This document shows, one piece after another, positions 24,201-31,805 of a stretch of DNA of 32,162 nt. The position numbers were made by a program, and so were the translations under genes. How positions within the stretch are numbered: the stretch's first letter is position 1; each line of letters opens with the position of its first letter. Source of the stretch: Lysinibacillus halotolerans (lineage in GTDB: Bacteria > Bacillota > Bacilli > Bacillales_A > Planococcaceae); contig NZ_RHLQ01000037.1 in NCBI RefSeq assembly GCF_003711845.1, positions 1 through 32,162 of the forward strand, given 5' to 3'. The notes below the pieces were generated by a model. It was not told the origin of the DNA, did not search any database, and was given only the letters and a program-made list of their open reading frames with translations.

Positions 24201-25147
24201 TCCTTAATTTTTATAGTGTCACCAAAACGAATCTTTTTATTTTCAAGACCTGGTATATGTTCGAGATCAGCAACTTCACCACTGTACTCTACAATTGTAT
24301 TAATTCGTTTATCTAACTCTGTACGAGTGTATTGAGTTAATTCGTCTAATGTCATGTCACTGTTTGAAGTAGTTGGTTCATAAGGTTCAATGAGATGCAT
24401 AAGTTTACCGGTATCAGGGTCAGGTCTTCCCCATCGTTGAAGTGCTTCATCATCTGTGACAAGTACCGTTAACCTTGTACCATCTTCTTTTTCCGGTCCA
24501 ATCCCTAACAGAGCAGTAACGATATTTGAATTATCTTCTTTCCGTTCAATACCAATTAAATCTTTCCCAAACTCTACTTCTCGTCCTCTCCATTCACCTT
24601 CACGTTTTAACAAATCCACATATCTAGCTACCACTTTATTGTTATTAACAACAATACGAAATCTTTTTTCTAAGCTAAACTCATTCGCTATTGTATTTAT
24701 AAAGGCATAAGGATTGGTATAGTCCTCCACAACAAATGTTCTAGTACCCATACCCTCTAAAATACCTGCCTGGAATTCAGTGCCTGCTAAAGTATGTGCC
24801 ATTATAGTAGAAACTGTTTGGTCTTTAAAAGTTTGCGGTTCTATTACCTTTGCCTTTTTTAATTGAAGGTAGGAAGCTGTTGTATAAACTTGTGTATATA
24901 GAGCATTATTTGAACGATATTCACGTGAGTTTTCTATAATTAACTCTATGAAATTGTTATCTTCATCTGGAATAACAACTCGATTTCGATCTGTTAAAAA
25001 TTCAGAGTATTTCCTATCCGCAAATGTTGTAAAATCATAGGTTTCTTGATTATCTTTTAAAGATTTTGAGTGTATATCATTCCAAAAATCCCCCAAAGGG
25101 ATAAAAGAGAGTATCTTGCCTGTTTCTCCATCTGTTATGTGTATCAT
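21224..25147 (-). CDS. Large tail protein (Tal-type N-terminus, repeat region, two carbohydrate-binding-like domains)
   Basis: A 1307-residue baseplate/tail-tip protein that should contact the host. Residues 1-360 resemble the phage minor structural protein/prophage tail family (Tal ring). Residues 373-686 hold five related repeats of 50-72 residues, each ending near YxWTLIKG, with short collagen-like Gly-X-Y linkers (GIPGPPG, GDPGPQGIQG). Two beta-sandwich domains of carbohydrate-binding type follow (about 690-865 and 995-1150), with a coiled-coil linker (866-890). The C-terminal ~150 residues are unlike anything I recognise and may trimerise or bind the receptor. The ATG overlaps the Dit stop (ATGA), with AAGGAGAG upstream. 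No peptidase motif was seen. Confidence 0.85.
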   Translation of the reverse strand: MIHITDGETGKILSFIPLGDFWNDIHSKSLKDNQETYDFTTFADRKYSEFLTDRNRVVIPDEDNNFIELIIENSREYRSNNALYTQVYTTASYLQLKKAKVIEPQTFKDQTVSTIMAHTLAGTEFQAGILEGMGTRTFVVEDYTNPYAFINTIANEFSLEKRFRIVVNNNKVVARYVDLLKREGEWRGREVEFGKDLIGIERKEDNSNIVTALLGIGPEKEDGTRLTVLVTDDEALQRWGRPDPDTGKLMHLIEPYEPTTSNSDMTLDELTQYTRTELDKRINTIVEYSGEVADLEHIPGLENKKIRFGDTIKIKDTKFKPPLYLEARVHTMERSLSDKSQKKVTLGDYIEYTEEDVKAIMKSLQSEINKKLTYIWVRYSQYPDGSGMTEDSTNASYMGVAITKTDAAPENPEDYTWTLIKGEKGEDGNSSYTHIAYADNETGTVGFTFTNTLSKTYIGMYVDSNPVASTDPTKYKWTLIKGADGDQGIPGPPGNDGRTPYFHVAYANNATGTVGFSTTDSTNKLYIGQYTDFISADSTDPTKYKWTLIKGEKGDPGPQGIQGPKGADGQTLYTWIKYADTPTSGMSNFPDGKKYMGIAYNKTTPTESTNYDDYTWTLVKGEPGIPGPPGEDGTTTYTWIKYADNENGSGMSDSPNGKRYLGIAYNKTTATESTNPSDYSWSPLYDNVIPGGKNYLRYTDFNTTHGWTAWNRSGTLSVASVPGFPNDLLNQTRDSEVPANSAIGVHNSSISEQGFSVVGGKDYTVSYYIRARGLVSMNYCYLLYNDDGSNQLLPTVKFEDCPIVKLNGYDYHYVTHHFKANRDGTGVRLLIGGRSDALYGPETTIPYFYLNRPQLEDGNVASPWGLAQKDVEEKIAQAEQNAKDASVGLGNLYNGFKVTKEDGMEILLSNGLVRIIANATGGFKIQKRATTSSPWLDMFYADTNGKIYALNAVIEGEVRGVTGTFGEVSVKDGDFILQDDNSNLGYSIASKTNHVQDHSFELVEQHDALPNSTDLQYSWDDMYFGFYPNTPWYITRGTPKLAVSFGPSGKGSMPIFGSKGVCVRSTDAMAQQIHTLSPSTVYALSFYAKRQWNVSAGAIPKVDIYHVDAAGTRLSLVASKTFTAVASDYSVERYGLTFTTPVFADNTEGIEIVLSGANANWAQIDGVQLIENDKPGLYDEEANVWKVANGQYDVLNKQRVLWNGVAFMNASTVITPDVPLQKCPNGWILVWSAYSSGAANNWNYVNTYIPKSRLGNHTLCMVPVDEADSNAFTIKALSITHNTITGVANNQSGINAQQAVLRQVLMY
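23090..24031 (-). repeat. Five intragenic repeats with collagen-like linkers
   Basis: Repeats encode residues 373-431, 432-500, 501-572, 573-636 and 637-686 of the tail protein. Each has an aromatic start (YxxIxYADN or similar), a GxxG/GM turn, a YxGxAYNKT-like strand and (except the last) a YxWTLIKG end followed by a Gly-X-Y run. Repeats 4 and 5 are most alike (YTWIKYAD ... YNKTT ... TESTN), so they duplicated most recently. Confidence 0.85.
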
Positions 25148-26586
25148 TTATATCTCTCCTTAAATCTAACCTTTGTTCTTAATGACATATCAGGTAATAC
25201 ATATAATTCATTTGTGCCCTTCTTCAATTTAAAGAAATTAGCGCCAAAGTCTTTTAAATCCATGCGACTTTCCCCATTAATTAAAATGTCACAAGTAGTA
25301 TGATCAAATGTAATAACATCCCCTGTATAGGCAATAAACGGTATTTGTTCTATTGTTTGTTCAGTAAGAGCATACGCTTTTATATAATCAATACGATTCG
25401 TATGCGGTGAAGCTGTAGTTCCATATTTGTCTATGAAAATACCGACATATTTTAATTTCCCTCTAAATTTATCCTCTGTCACTGTCCAGCTAGCTGTTAA
25501 AGGGTCCATATGTTTTCCGTCACCTAAGACACGAGCTACATAAAATGTATATTTGTCTCCGATACGTTGTAAACGCATATAAGCCGGAAAGTTATCCCAT
25601 TCTTTTTGGTAATTACGGGAACTAATTAGGTAATTTTTGAAATCGCCAATAAACGGTCCAATACGACCCTCAGCCAATTTCCTCTCAACATAAATCGAAT
25701 TATCAACTGCAGTCATTATTGCAATTTCTCTCATTTCATCATCAAATAAATAAAAACCAAACCTTCCCGTTTGGTTTACATTATCCGTATATAATTGACC
25801 ACGTAATTCAATTTCGAAATCACCGGTTAAAGGCACCTCTTTGTAGACAGATGGGCCATGAAACCCTGTACCTGTTCCATATGATGGAGCAGTTATACCC
25901 GCACCATCATAGCCAATTGTACCTTGTGAGCCACCTTCCATATCACTTGTAGCTGTTGTCCATTCATCAATGGTCGTCCCCGTTTCTTCTAACAATAGAG
26001 TTTTGCTGTCCACAATTTGCGTATTCACATCTGCAGGGGCACCGATTAACATATATTCATTATCTTGATTTTGAACCATAGCAAATGTTACTGGTTGTAA
26101 AACTTCTAATTCAAATATCGGATCAGCTTCTGCTGTACCTTCACTTCTAAACGAAACGCTATCGGATGGAAAGTTAATTATTCTTTCATCGCTATATTTA
26201 TAAGGGTCTGGACAAATAAAAGAAATGGTACCTTCTCCTATTTCAAGAAATTCCGAAATATCAAAACTACCATCCACAAGAGCATAATAAACACGATCAG
26301 GCTCATCATCAAATATCAGTTCTTGCGGTTCTTCTGTAATCAACCATTCAGCCAATTCCTCCTCAAGTTTACGTAAATCCTCACGCGTTTCACCATCGTA
26401 GAAAATTTTTTGTTTAATAGATCTTACATTCGTGGTGGTATTTTGCAAATAAGCACCGGGTTTACCTGGAATAGTTAGTAAATTTCTCGAAATGGGAGCC
26501 CATGCTGAACGTTCGGTGCTATCGTCCTCTAGATAAATCCAGTCTTTTTTAATTCCACCGAAACTAAAAGAATATAAATCTTGCAA
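25144..26586 (-). CDS. Distal tail protein (Dit) with an inserted carbohydrate-binding-like domain
   Basis: About 480 residues; classical Dit proteins are near 250. Residues 1-200 and about 413-480 form the Dit N- and C-terminal domains (YSFSFGGIKKDWIYLED start; Tyr-rich DPYKYSDE region near 130). Between them about 200 residues form a likely concanavalin-like beta-sandwich (GYDGAGI ... GDFEIELRGQLYTDN ... FGFYLFDD ... YMRLQRIGDKYTFYVARV). Such an 'evolved Dit' can bind host wall sugars. TTG 26586 is preferred because AGGTG lies six bases before it and overlaps the upstream stop; a GTG at 26595 would sit on that site. Confidence 0.83.
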   Translation of the reverse strand: MQDLYSFSFGGIKKDWIYLEDDSTERSAWAPISRNLLTIPGKPGAYLQNTTTNVRSIKQKIFYDGETREDLRKLEEELAEWLITEEPQELIFDDEPDRVYYALVDGSFDISEFLEIGEGTISFICPDPYKYSDERIINFPSDSVSFRSEGTAEADPIFELEVLQPVTFAMVQNQDNEYMLIGAPADVNTQIVDSKTLLLEETGTTIDEWTTATSDMEGGSQGTIGYDGAGITAPSYGTGTGFHGPSVYKEVPLTGDFEIELRGQLYTDNVNQTGRFGFYLFDDEMREIAIMTAVDNSIYVERKLAEGRIGPFIGDFKNYLISSRNYQKEWDNFPAYMRLQRIGDKYTFYVARVLGDGKHMDPLTASWTVTEDKFRGKLKYVGIFIDKYGTTASPHTNRIDYIKAYALTEQTIEQIPFIAYTGDVITFDHTTCDILINGESRMDLKDFGANFFKLKKGTNELYVLPDMSLRTKVRFKERYK

Positions 26587-26595
26587 TTGTTTCAC

Positions 26596-29010
26596 CTACT
26601 TTCTAAATGAAATTGACCTATTTTGTCTAAACGATTGAACATCCGTAATATCATCTGCTATCCATTCTGCGATTACACGCTTATCGGCTGTTAATAATTG
26701 AATAACTTGTGGACCCCTATTCATTGTTGCAGAAATACCAGCTCCGATAGCACCTAACACTCTGTCCGTTAGTGGTAATGCAGCCTCTGGTCCAGCTTCT
26801 CCAAAACCTTGTAAGACGCCATTGTTAATACCTGCAATAGTAGGTTTTGTAAAAACAGCACCTAAGGCATTCCATTTAATATCGAATCCAGTTGGATAAG
26901 TTATTTTCTTACCCATAATAGTTTTTGATGAAGTCTCTAAAGTAAATTTAGGTAAACTAGGTAAATCAATATCAGGAATTTTCAATTTTAATCCATCGAA
27001 AAATCCCTTAATGTCATCAACAATACCCGATACCGTGTCTTTTGCTTTCTCTATCGGATCAGTAATAAACTTCTTGACTTCATTAAATTTATCTCGTGCT
27101 TTATTCACTATATCTGTTGCCTTATTTACAAATCCATCTTTCAATTCAACAATTTTATTCAGCGCTTTTTCCTTTGCTTCCGTAATAAAAGTTGTAATAG
27201 CATTTTTTATTGAAATAAATTTATCTCGTGTGGATGTGTAAAATTCTGTAAACTTTAACATTCCCGCTATTATTAGTTCTTTAATTTTATTTGTAACTGT
27301 AGTCTTTATTTGTTCCCATTTTTCTAGAAGCCAATCTTTTAATTGACCCGCCTTTTCTACGATGGTATCCCAATTTTGGTAAAGCAATACACCAATCGCT
27401 ATTAAGGCTGTTATGACGCCAATTACAATAAGTACAGGAGCTGCCACTGTACCGATAGTTACACCCAGTGCAGCGGCAACCCCACTTAAAGTAACAAATA
27501 TAGGGGCTAATGCCATACATACCGCTACGAGTGTAGTTATCACACCTGCAACAATTGTTATAGTAGTTACTAGTTCTGGATTTTCATTCGCCCATTCTAC
27601 AATTTTTGTTATAATTTCAGTTACTTTTGTTACTAACGGTGTAAGTGTTTCGGATAATTTATTCAGTTCATCCGTAAAAGCAATCTGAGATGCTGATGCT
27701 TCAACTATTGCCTGGTTATTTTCCGAGTATTTTTCATAACTTGCAGTTAATCCCTGGTCAGCTAACAGTTGAGAAATGTAATTCGCGCGTTCCTCAGTAG
27801 ATGAAAAAGATTGCATTTTTTTATTAAAATCGTCTACAGGTTCACCACTTTTCTCGAGTAGATCGGTTAGTTGTCCAGTAGCCTCCCCGAGTTGAGTAGT
27901 TGTTGTAATACTTTCTGCTAATCCTTCAGCCGTAAAAGTATCCCCATAGCTTACAATTGCTCCTGAAATCGCCTTTGATATTCCGGTTATTTGATCTTTT
28001 GTTTTGTATCCGGCTTGTATTAAGTTCCCCATCGCTTCAGTTACTTGATCGGTTTCTTGACCTACAGAGTCAAAGGCAACACGGGCTCCAGAAATATCGT
28101 CTAAGGCTAATCCAACCTTGCCTATTTGGACTTCTAACATAGATAGATCCTTATTGGTATCGGCCATCCCTGTTGTAAGTCCTGCAACACCTGCAGTAAT
28201 AGTTGCACTTCCTGCAGCTAACCCAGAACCTATTTCTTTTGCAGCATCTTTAGAAGCATCCTTTAATTCTCTTAAACCTCGCTTTAATTTATCAAGTTTT
28301 GACGCAGTTTTATCTGCCTCTCCCCTTTGTTCGGCGAGCTTCTGATTTGTTTGTGCAATTTCATTGGCAAGTTTTTGTTCATCAACTCTAACACTTGCTA
28401 ACTTTTGAGCAAGATCTTGAGCAACTTTTGAATTTTCTCCAAATGATTCGCTAGCTTGGCGATAGGCTGATTCCGTTTGTTCAATCGAACGTTTCATTAA
28501 ATCTTGCTTTTGGGTTAGAAACTGTATGCTAGATTCTAATCGATCCGTTTCGGAAGCAGTTAGTTTCATTTGTTCTTGTTGTAATTGAAAGGCTGCATCC
28601 AACTTAGAAACTTCAGCTTTTAAATCAAGAGTACTAAGTTTTTGTTTTTCTAAACTTTGGTTTGTTTGGATGATTTGATTAGCAAGTTTTTGCTCTTCTA
28701 TTTGGGCATTCGTTAGATTTTTGGCCATTTGTTGAGCAGCATCGGAATTTTCCCCAAATAGTTGTTTCGCTTGTTCGTATGCAGTTTCAGCTTGCTCCAC
28801 TGAACGTCTTGCAATATCTTGCTTTTGGATTAGAAACTGCAACTTTGCTTCTAGTTTTTCACTCTCAGAAGAAGTTAGTTTCATTTGTTCTTGCTGTAAT
28901 TTAAAATCACGGTTTAACTTAGATGTTTCAGCTTGTAGCTCTTTAGAACTTTTTTTGAAATCATCGTTAAACATTTTGACAGTTATTTTTGCTTCTGGGC
29001 TTTTTGCCAC
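26596..29010 (-). CDS. Tail tape measure protein
   Basis: A protein of about 804 residues that sets tail length and is ejected with the DNA. The N-terminal third is long coiled coil with a 105-residue tandem duplication. A Gly-rich segment follows (about 265-285), then the PhageMin_Tail-type region, a membrane-active stretch (about 480-545, VTTITIVAGVITTLVAV ...) and a helical C-terminus. It is short for a Gram-positive siphophage. GTG 29010 is chosen: AAAGGCGGTG ends six bases before it, the same site and spacing as host cwlD; a GTG at 29019 lies inside that site. The GT chaperone frame ends 14 bases upstream. Confidence 0.9.
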   Translation of the reverse strand: MAKSPEAKITVKMFNDDFKKSSKELQAETSKLNRDFKLQQEQMKLTSSESEKLEAKLQFLIQKQDIARRSVEQAETAYEQAKQLFGENSDAAQQMAKNLTNAQIEEQKLANQIIQTNQSLEKQKLSTLDLKAEVSKLDAAFQLQQEQMKLTASETDRLESSIQFLTQKQDLMKRSIEQTESAYRQASESFGENSKVAQDLAQKLASVRVDEQKLANEIAQTNQKLAEQRGEADKTASKLDKLKRGLRELKDASKDAAKEIGSGLAAGSATITAGVAGLTTGMADTNKDLSMLEVQIGKVGLALDDISGARVAFDSVGQETDQVTEAMGNLIQAGYKTKDQITGISKAISGAIVSYGDTFTAEGLAESITTTTQLGEATGQLTDLLEKSGEPVDDFNKKMQSFSSTEERANYISQLLADQGLTASYEKYSENNQAIVEASASQIAFTDELNKLSETLTPLVTKVTEIITKIVEWANENPELVTTITIVAGVITTLVAVCMALAPIFVTLSGVAAALGVTIGTVAAPVLIVIGVITALIAIGVLLYQNWDTIVEKAGQLKDWLLEKWEQIKTTVTNKIKELIIAGMLKFTEFYTSTRDKFISIKNAITTFITEAKEKALNKIVELKDGFVNKATDIVNKARDKFNEVKKFITDPIEKAKDTVSGIVDDIKGFFDGLKLKIPDIDLPSLPKFTLETSSKTIMGKKITYPTGFDIKWNALGAVFTKPTIAGINNGVLQGFGEAGPEAALPLTDRVLGAIGAGISATMNRGPQVIQLLTADKRVIAEWIADDITDVQSFRQNRSISFRK
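28330..28938 (-). repeat. Tandem 105-residue duplication inside the tape measure gene
   Basis: Two copies (28938 to about 28640 and 28623-28330), offset by 315 bp. Shared landmarks are LQQEQMKLT, QFLxQKQD, SxEQxExAY, FGENS and EQKLANxIxQTNQ. The copies differ at many positions, so the duplication is old and both are kept in frame. Confidence 0.88.
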
Positions 29011-29024
29011 TATTCTCACCGCCT

Positions 29025-29680
29025 TTATATCGTTTTAGGGTGATTCATCCATCCTTTAACTGCGATTGTATTTTCAATAATTCGATTTAAATTTGGGAAT
29101 GGTGCTTTCCAAAATACTTCCTCTTTAATTTCAAGCGCAACTGTGCACCAAACAAAAAAATCCTCCAAACACTCAAATGTGAGTTTTGGAGAAACTACTT
29201 TTTTCCCTTTTGTTTTTCAGTTGCTTGTTCTAGTGCCTTTTTGAAATTGTTATTCGTGTCTTTTGAAAAGTTGTACATTAATAAATTCAAGTAAGTATCT
29301 AGTACTTCTTCAAAATCAGCATTGTATTTATTTTTAAATGTTTCTAGATCGTAAAAATCATTTCTTGGTCCAACATATCCTAAGTAAATAACATTTTTCA
29401 TGTGATCTTTATCTAATTTATCTTTGACTAAAACTACTTCAGCTGCAGAAAGTTCACCTTTGGTTGCTGCTTCTATTCCCATTGCTGAAATCATTTCTAG
29501 TAACTCACTTTCAAGCGCTTTTTCAAGGATTCCATACTCTCGACCTACTTTTAATGAGTGGTTGTTAAAAAATAGAGGAAATCGTTCTTTATTTGTTTTC
29601 TCCTCGAAAAATTCACCATTTTCTTCCTTAACTTCAACATCGAATAATTCCACAACAGGTAATTTTCGTTTTCCATTCAT
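29025..29680 (-). CDS. Tail assembly chaperone GT fusion made by -1 frameshifting
   Basis: Translation begins as for the G protein and slips back one base at G GGA AAA (29207-29201). After residue 160 it continues in the -1 frame for 58 codons (KVVSPKLTFECLEDFFVW ... KGWMNHPKTI) to the TAA at 29025, making about 218 residues. The -1 frame is open across the G stop and has no start codon or RBS of its own. In lambda and most siphophages the G and GT products wrap the tape measure protein and recruit the tail tube subunit. The T part lies immediately before the tape measure gene, as expected. Confidence 0.87.
29163..29207 (-). promoter_or_regulatory. Programmed -1 ribosomal frameshift signal (slippery site and hairpin)
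   Basis: The heptamer G GGA AAA (29207-29201, zero frame as spaced) allows both tRNAs to re-pair after a one-base slip. Nine bases on, a 12-bp hairpin with one bulged G (29191-29180 with 29175-29163, loop CATT) can stall the ribosome. The G stop codon TAG (29197-29195) lies in the spacer. A seven-base T-run starts two bases after the hairpin, so it also looks like an intrinsic terminator. Confidence 0.87.
29195..29680 (-). CDS. Tail assembly chaperone G
   Basis: A 161-residue soluble, acidic and helical protein. Its position between the major tail protein and the tape measure gene, and the frameshift site at its end, define it as a G-type chaperone. The Lys-rich end (TEKQKGKK) is the slippery region. 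AAGGGAG precedes the ATG. Most ribosomes should stop at the TAG to make G; a minority make GT. Confidence 0.85.
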   Translation of the reverse strand: MNGKRKLPVVELFDVEVKEENGEFFEEKTNKERFPLFFNNHSLKVGREYGILEKALESELLEMISAMGIEAATKGELSAAEVVLVKDKLDKDHMKNVIYLGYVGPRNDFYDLETFKNKYNADFEEVLDTYLNLLMYNFSKDTNNNFKKALEQATEKQKGKK

Positions 29681-29703
29681 ATAGAAATCTCCCTTTTCTT
29701 TTT

Positions 29704-29734
29704 AATTAAAAAAAGCCCACTATAAAGTGAGCTT
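29704..29734 (-). terminator. Terminator after the major tail protein gene
   Basis: On the minus strand AAGCTCACT (29734-29726) pairs with AGTGGGCTT (29721-29713), loop TTAT, followed by TTTTTTTAATT. Placed right after the abundant tail tube gene, it would lower transcription of the chaperone and tape measure genes. Confidence 0.8.
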
Positions 29735-29740
29735 TAATTT

Positions 29741-30325
29741 TTAAACTGTTTCTACTAACTCGACTAGTTCACGACTAAAGTTTGTATGCCACTGTTCTAC
29801 TAATGTCGGGTCCGTTGTATCTGCTACGATAGCTTCATAGTAAAATTGATCTGCTGAATCTGGAAGTGAATCAAATGTTAGTTCCAACATAGCCACTTCT
29901 TCTACTGCTGCTTCTAAAGGGGTGATTTTAAAACCTCCGCTATTTGAGCAATTTGGAAATGCCATTAATTTCTTATTTCCTTCAAAATCATCCACAGCAG
30001 TTACCGTAAATATAAAATCTTTGCCAAGAGTATTTATACCAGCTGAATAGACTCCCGCTTTTAATTTTTCATTAGTCATTCCAAAATAATCACGCGCTAC
30101 TTGAACAGGAATATGGCCAGATACAGTAACTGCTATTTTAGTTGTTTTTGACTTTTGCTTAATTATTCTTGCTCCTTGCATTTTTTGAACTGATTGAACT
30201 TCTCCCTCTCCTTCCATAGTTCCAACCAATCCAAAATCTGTTCCTTCACCATATGTTCCGTCGGATTGTTTGAAACGAATACCAGCATGTGAAATGTCTG
30301 TTGTATCAAATACTGTTACAGTCAT
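29741..30325 (-). CDS. Major tail (tube) protein
   Basis: A 194-residue beta-rich protein that forms the tail tube. Its first part (MTVTVFDTTDISHAGIRFK) and the central VTVSGHIPVQVARDYFGMTN region fit the phage major tail protein families of Gram-positive siphophages. The order HK97 gp10-like protein, this protein, then G/GT chaperones supports the call. The start ATG shares a base with the upstream stop (TAATG), with GGAGG close by, so strong coupled translation is expected. No C-terminal Ig-like domain is present. Confidence 0.86.
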   Translation of the reverse strand: MTVTVFDTTDISHAGIRFKQSDGTYGEGTDFGLVGTMEGEGEVQSVQKMQGARIIKQKSKTTKIAVTVSGHIPVQVARDYFGMTNEKLKAGVYSAGINTLGKDFIFTVTAVDDFEGNKKLMAFPNCSNSGGFKITPLEAAVEEVAMLELTFDSLPDSADQFYYEAIVADTTDPTLVEQWHTNFSRELVELVETV

Positions 30326-30744
30326 TAAAGTACCTCCTCCAACTTATCTATTAATTTATTTTGAGTAATGTCTGTTAATTTAGGTAACCCCTTGTCAACA
30401 CCTCGTTCAAAGAATTTTTGAGCTACATGATTACTCGGGCCTCGTCCTTCGTTTGGGAAAACTAAATAACCGAATGATCCAGGTTTATTTGCTGCTCCCC
30501 CTTTTGCTTTTATAGTAATTTCTAAATTTCCAAACTCGGCCTTATACCATTTTGTTCGATTAGCATGTACACCTTTTTCCTTATCTGATGTCTTTATTAA
30601 TTGTGTGATTTCAGGAGCGAGTATTTCTTCACCATCTTTCTTTAAAATGGTGTTAATTTCTCTTTCCATACTGCGCCCGAGATTTTTCATTTTCTCAGCT
30701 ATTTCTTTAAACTCTCGATAATCAAATTCATATTTGATACTCAA
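30325..30744 (-). CDS. HK97 gp10-like tail completion protein
   Basis: A 139-residue protein. The pattern of an N-terminal helix (YREFKEIAEKMKNLGRSMEREINTIL), a central TKWYKAEFGNLEITIKAKGG... and the phrase SFGYLVFPNEGRGPSNHVAQKFFERG is typical of HK97_gp10/minor capsid family proteins, which finish the head-tail joint or the tail end. TTG 30744 is the start: GGTGG lies six bases upstream. It overlaps the preceding gene by 17 bases. Confidence 0.82.
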   Translation of the reverse strand: MSIKYEFDYREFKEIAEKMKNLGRSMEREINTILKKDGEEILAPEITQLIKTSDKEKGVHANRTKWYKAEFGNLEITIKAKGGAANKPGSFGYLVFPNEGRGPSNHVAQKFFERGVDKGLPKLTDITQNKLIDKLEEVL

Positions 30745-31138
30745 GTTTAACCACCCTATTCAACTCGATATTTGCTATGTCTACAAAGCGATTTGTATCA
30801 GCATGTCTTGCTCTAGCTTTAGTACAATCACTAAATGTAATGCTTTTGACATTTACTGCAACACCAAGTATATCGATAATTGTTTCGTCAAAGTCGTCTC
30901 TGTTTTCTGAGTAATAAATGATTGTGATGGATTGAGTTAACGAATTACTAGTGTTTTCACCTTTTGTAAAGTCACCCATCGAATAAACTAATAAATGATA
31001 GGGGTTGTGATCATATTTTTGAGTCTCATCATCAGGTACTTCATCTTCGTAAATCGGTAAATTAGGGAACGCTTTTTCCAAAGCTTCTACCAGCTCTTTT
31101 TTTACTTTCATCATATACGCTTTGGTTTTATCATTCAT
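30728..31138 (-). CDS. Probable tail terminator / neck protein
   Basis: A 136-residue protein starting with an amphipathic helix (TKAYMMKVKKELVEALEKAFP) and continuing with strands such as NPYHLLVYSMGDFT and TQSITIIYYSENRDDFDETIIDIL. This layout resembles phage tail terminator (lambda gpU-like) proteins, which cap the tail and join it to the head. The family is inferred from topology and gene order rather than a firm motif. It overlaps neighbours by 8 and 17 bases. Confidence 0.62.
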   Translation of the reverse strand: MNDKTKAYMMKVKKELVEALEKAFPNLPIYEDEVPDDETQKYDHNPYHLLVYSMGDFTKGENTSNSLTQSITIIYYSENRDDFDETIIDILGVAVNVKSITFSDCTKARARHADTNRFVDIANIELNRVVKLEYQI

Positions 31139-31526
31139 TTACTACACCAACTCTCTGTAAATACCAATATAAGTAGGGATTATTTGGATCTCTATCAATT
31201 TTCACTGTGTTGTATTCCACATTATCAATACGGACTGTATAATCATTTGATAATTTACCTTTTAAAACAGGTGGGTACATTGTTTTAAGCTTTAAATCTA
31301 ACGTTCTACTCATGGCATCTACAAAAGAATAATCTTGTTCACGTGCCGACAATTCAGAAAAAGCTAATGTTCCTTCTTGTGTAAATTCCTTTCCTATTTG
31401 CTTTTTTGTATTAGATAGCTTTGTTTTGTTCTGACCATATATAAGTATTCCATCGTTAAAAGTTTCGCGTAATGCCTTATTAACCAGTTGAATCACCTGT
31501 TCCGATGGCAGCCTCATGTTGTTCAA
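31131..31526 (-). CDS. Probable head closure / head-tail adaptor protein
   Basis: A 131-residue protein with an N-terminal helical part (SEQVIQLVNKALRETF) and a beta-rich C-terminal half (YTVRIDNVEYNTVKIDRDPNNPYLYWYLQRVG). Position after the gp6-like connector suggests head closure. The start is unsure: ATG 31526 and ATG 31517 overlap the upstream gene by 47 and 38 bases and have no clear RBS; GTG 31496 is a third option. I keep the longest. Family not firmly recognised. Confidence 0.6.
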   Translation of the reverse strand: MNNMRLPSEQVIQLVNKALRETFNDGILIYGQNKTKLSNTKKQIGKEFTQEGTLAFSELSAREQDYSFVDAMSRTLDLKLKTMYPPVLKGKLSNDYTVRIDNVEYNTVKIDRDPNNPYLYWYLQRVGVVNE

Positions 31527-31803
31527 CAGCTACACTTAAAATTAAACTTCGTAAACGCTTAGCATAATTAATCTCAAATTCATCAAGAGCATTATTCCAT
31601 GCGTATCTGCAGCGTTCTAACATTAATTCTCGTACCGTAGAACCTTCATCAAAGGAAAACTCAGTCTCGCAAAGTTCATTAAAATAGGTTGTACTGCTTT
31701 TAATATAACGAGAAAGAGTATTATCGGTGTTTTCATCGTTCCAAGTTATTTGTAAATTATCTTTTAGCTCTTGTAGTAATTGTTCATCAAGAGTTACTGT
31801 CAT
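31480..31803 (-). CDS. Head-tail connector protein (gp6-like)
   Basis: A 107-residue helical protein. The start (VTLDEQLLQELKDNLQITWNDENTDNTLSRYIKSSTTYFNELC) has the (L-x-x-L-K...D...D..L..YI..A...) pattern of phage connector proteins of the HK97 gp6/SPP1 gp15 group, which form a ring below the portal. ATG 31803 is two bases after the upstream stop, with GCGGTGAAT as RBS inside that gene. Confidence 0.78.
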   Translation of the reverse strand: MTVTLDEQLLQELKDNLQITWNDENTDNTLSRYIKSSTTYFNELCETEFSFDEGSTVRELMLERCRYAWNNALDEFEINYAKRLRSLILSVAVEQHEAAIGTGDSTG

Positions 31804-31805
31804 GA

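Noticed and set aside
29163-29191. Hairpin plus T-run read simply as a terminator after gene G
   Set aside because: A canonical slippery heptamer lies exactly nine bases upstream and the -1 frame stays open for 58 codons, so a frameshift stimulator explains it better; terminator activity is kept only as a second possibility.
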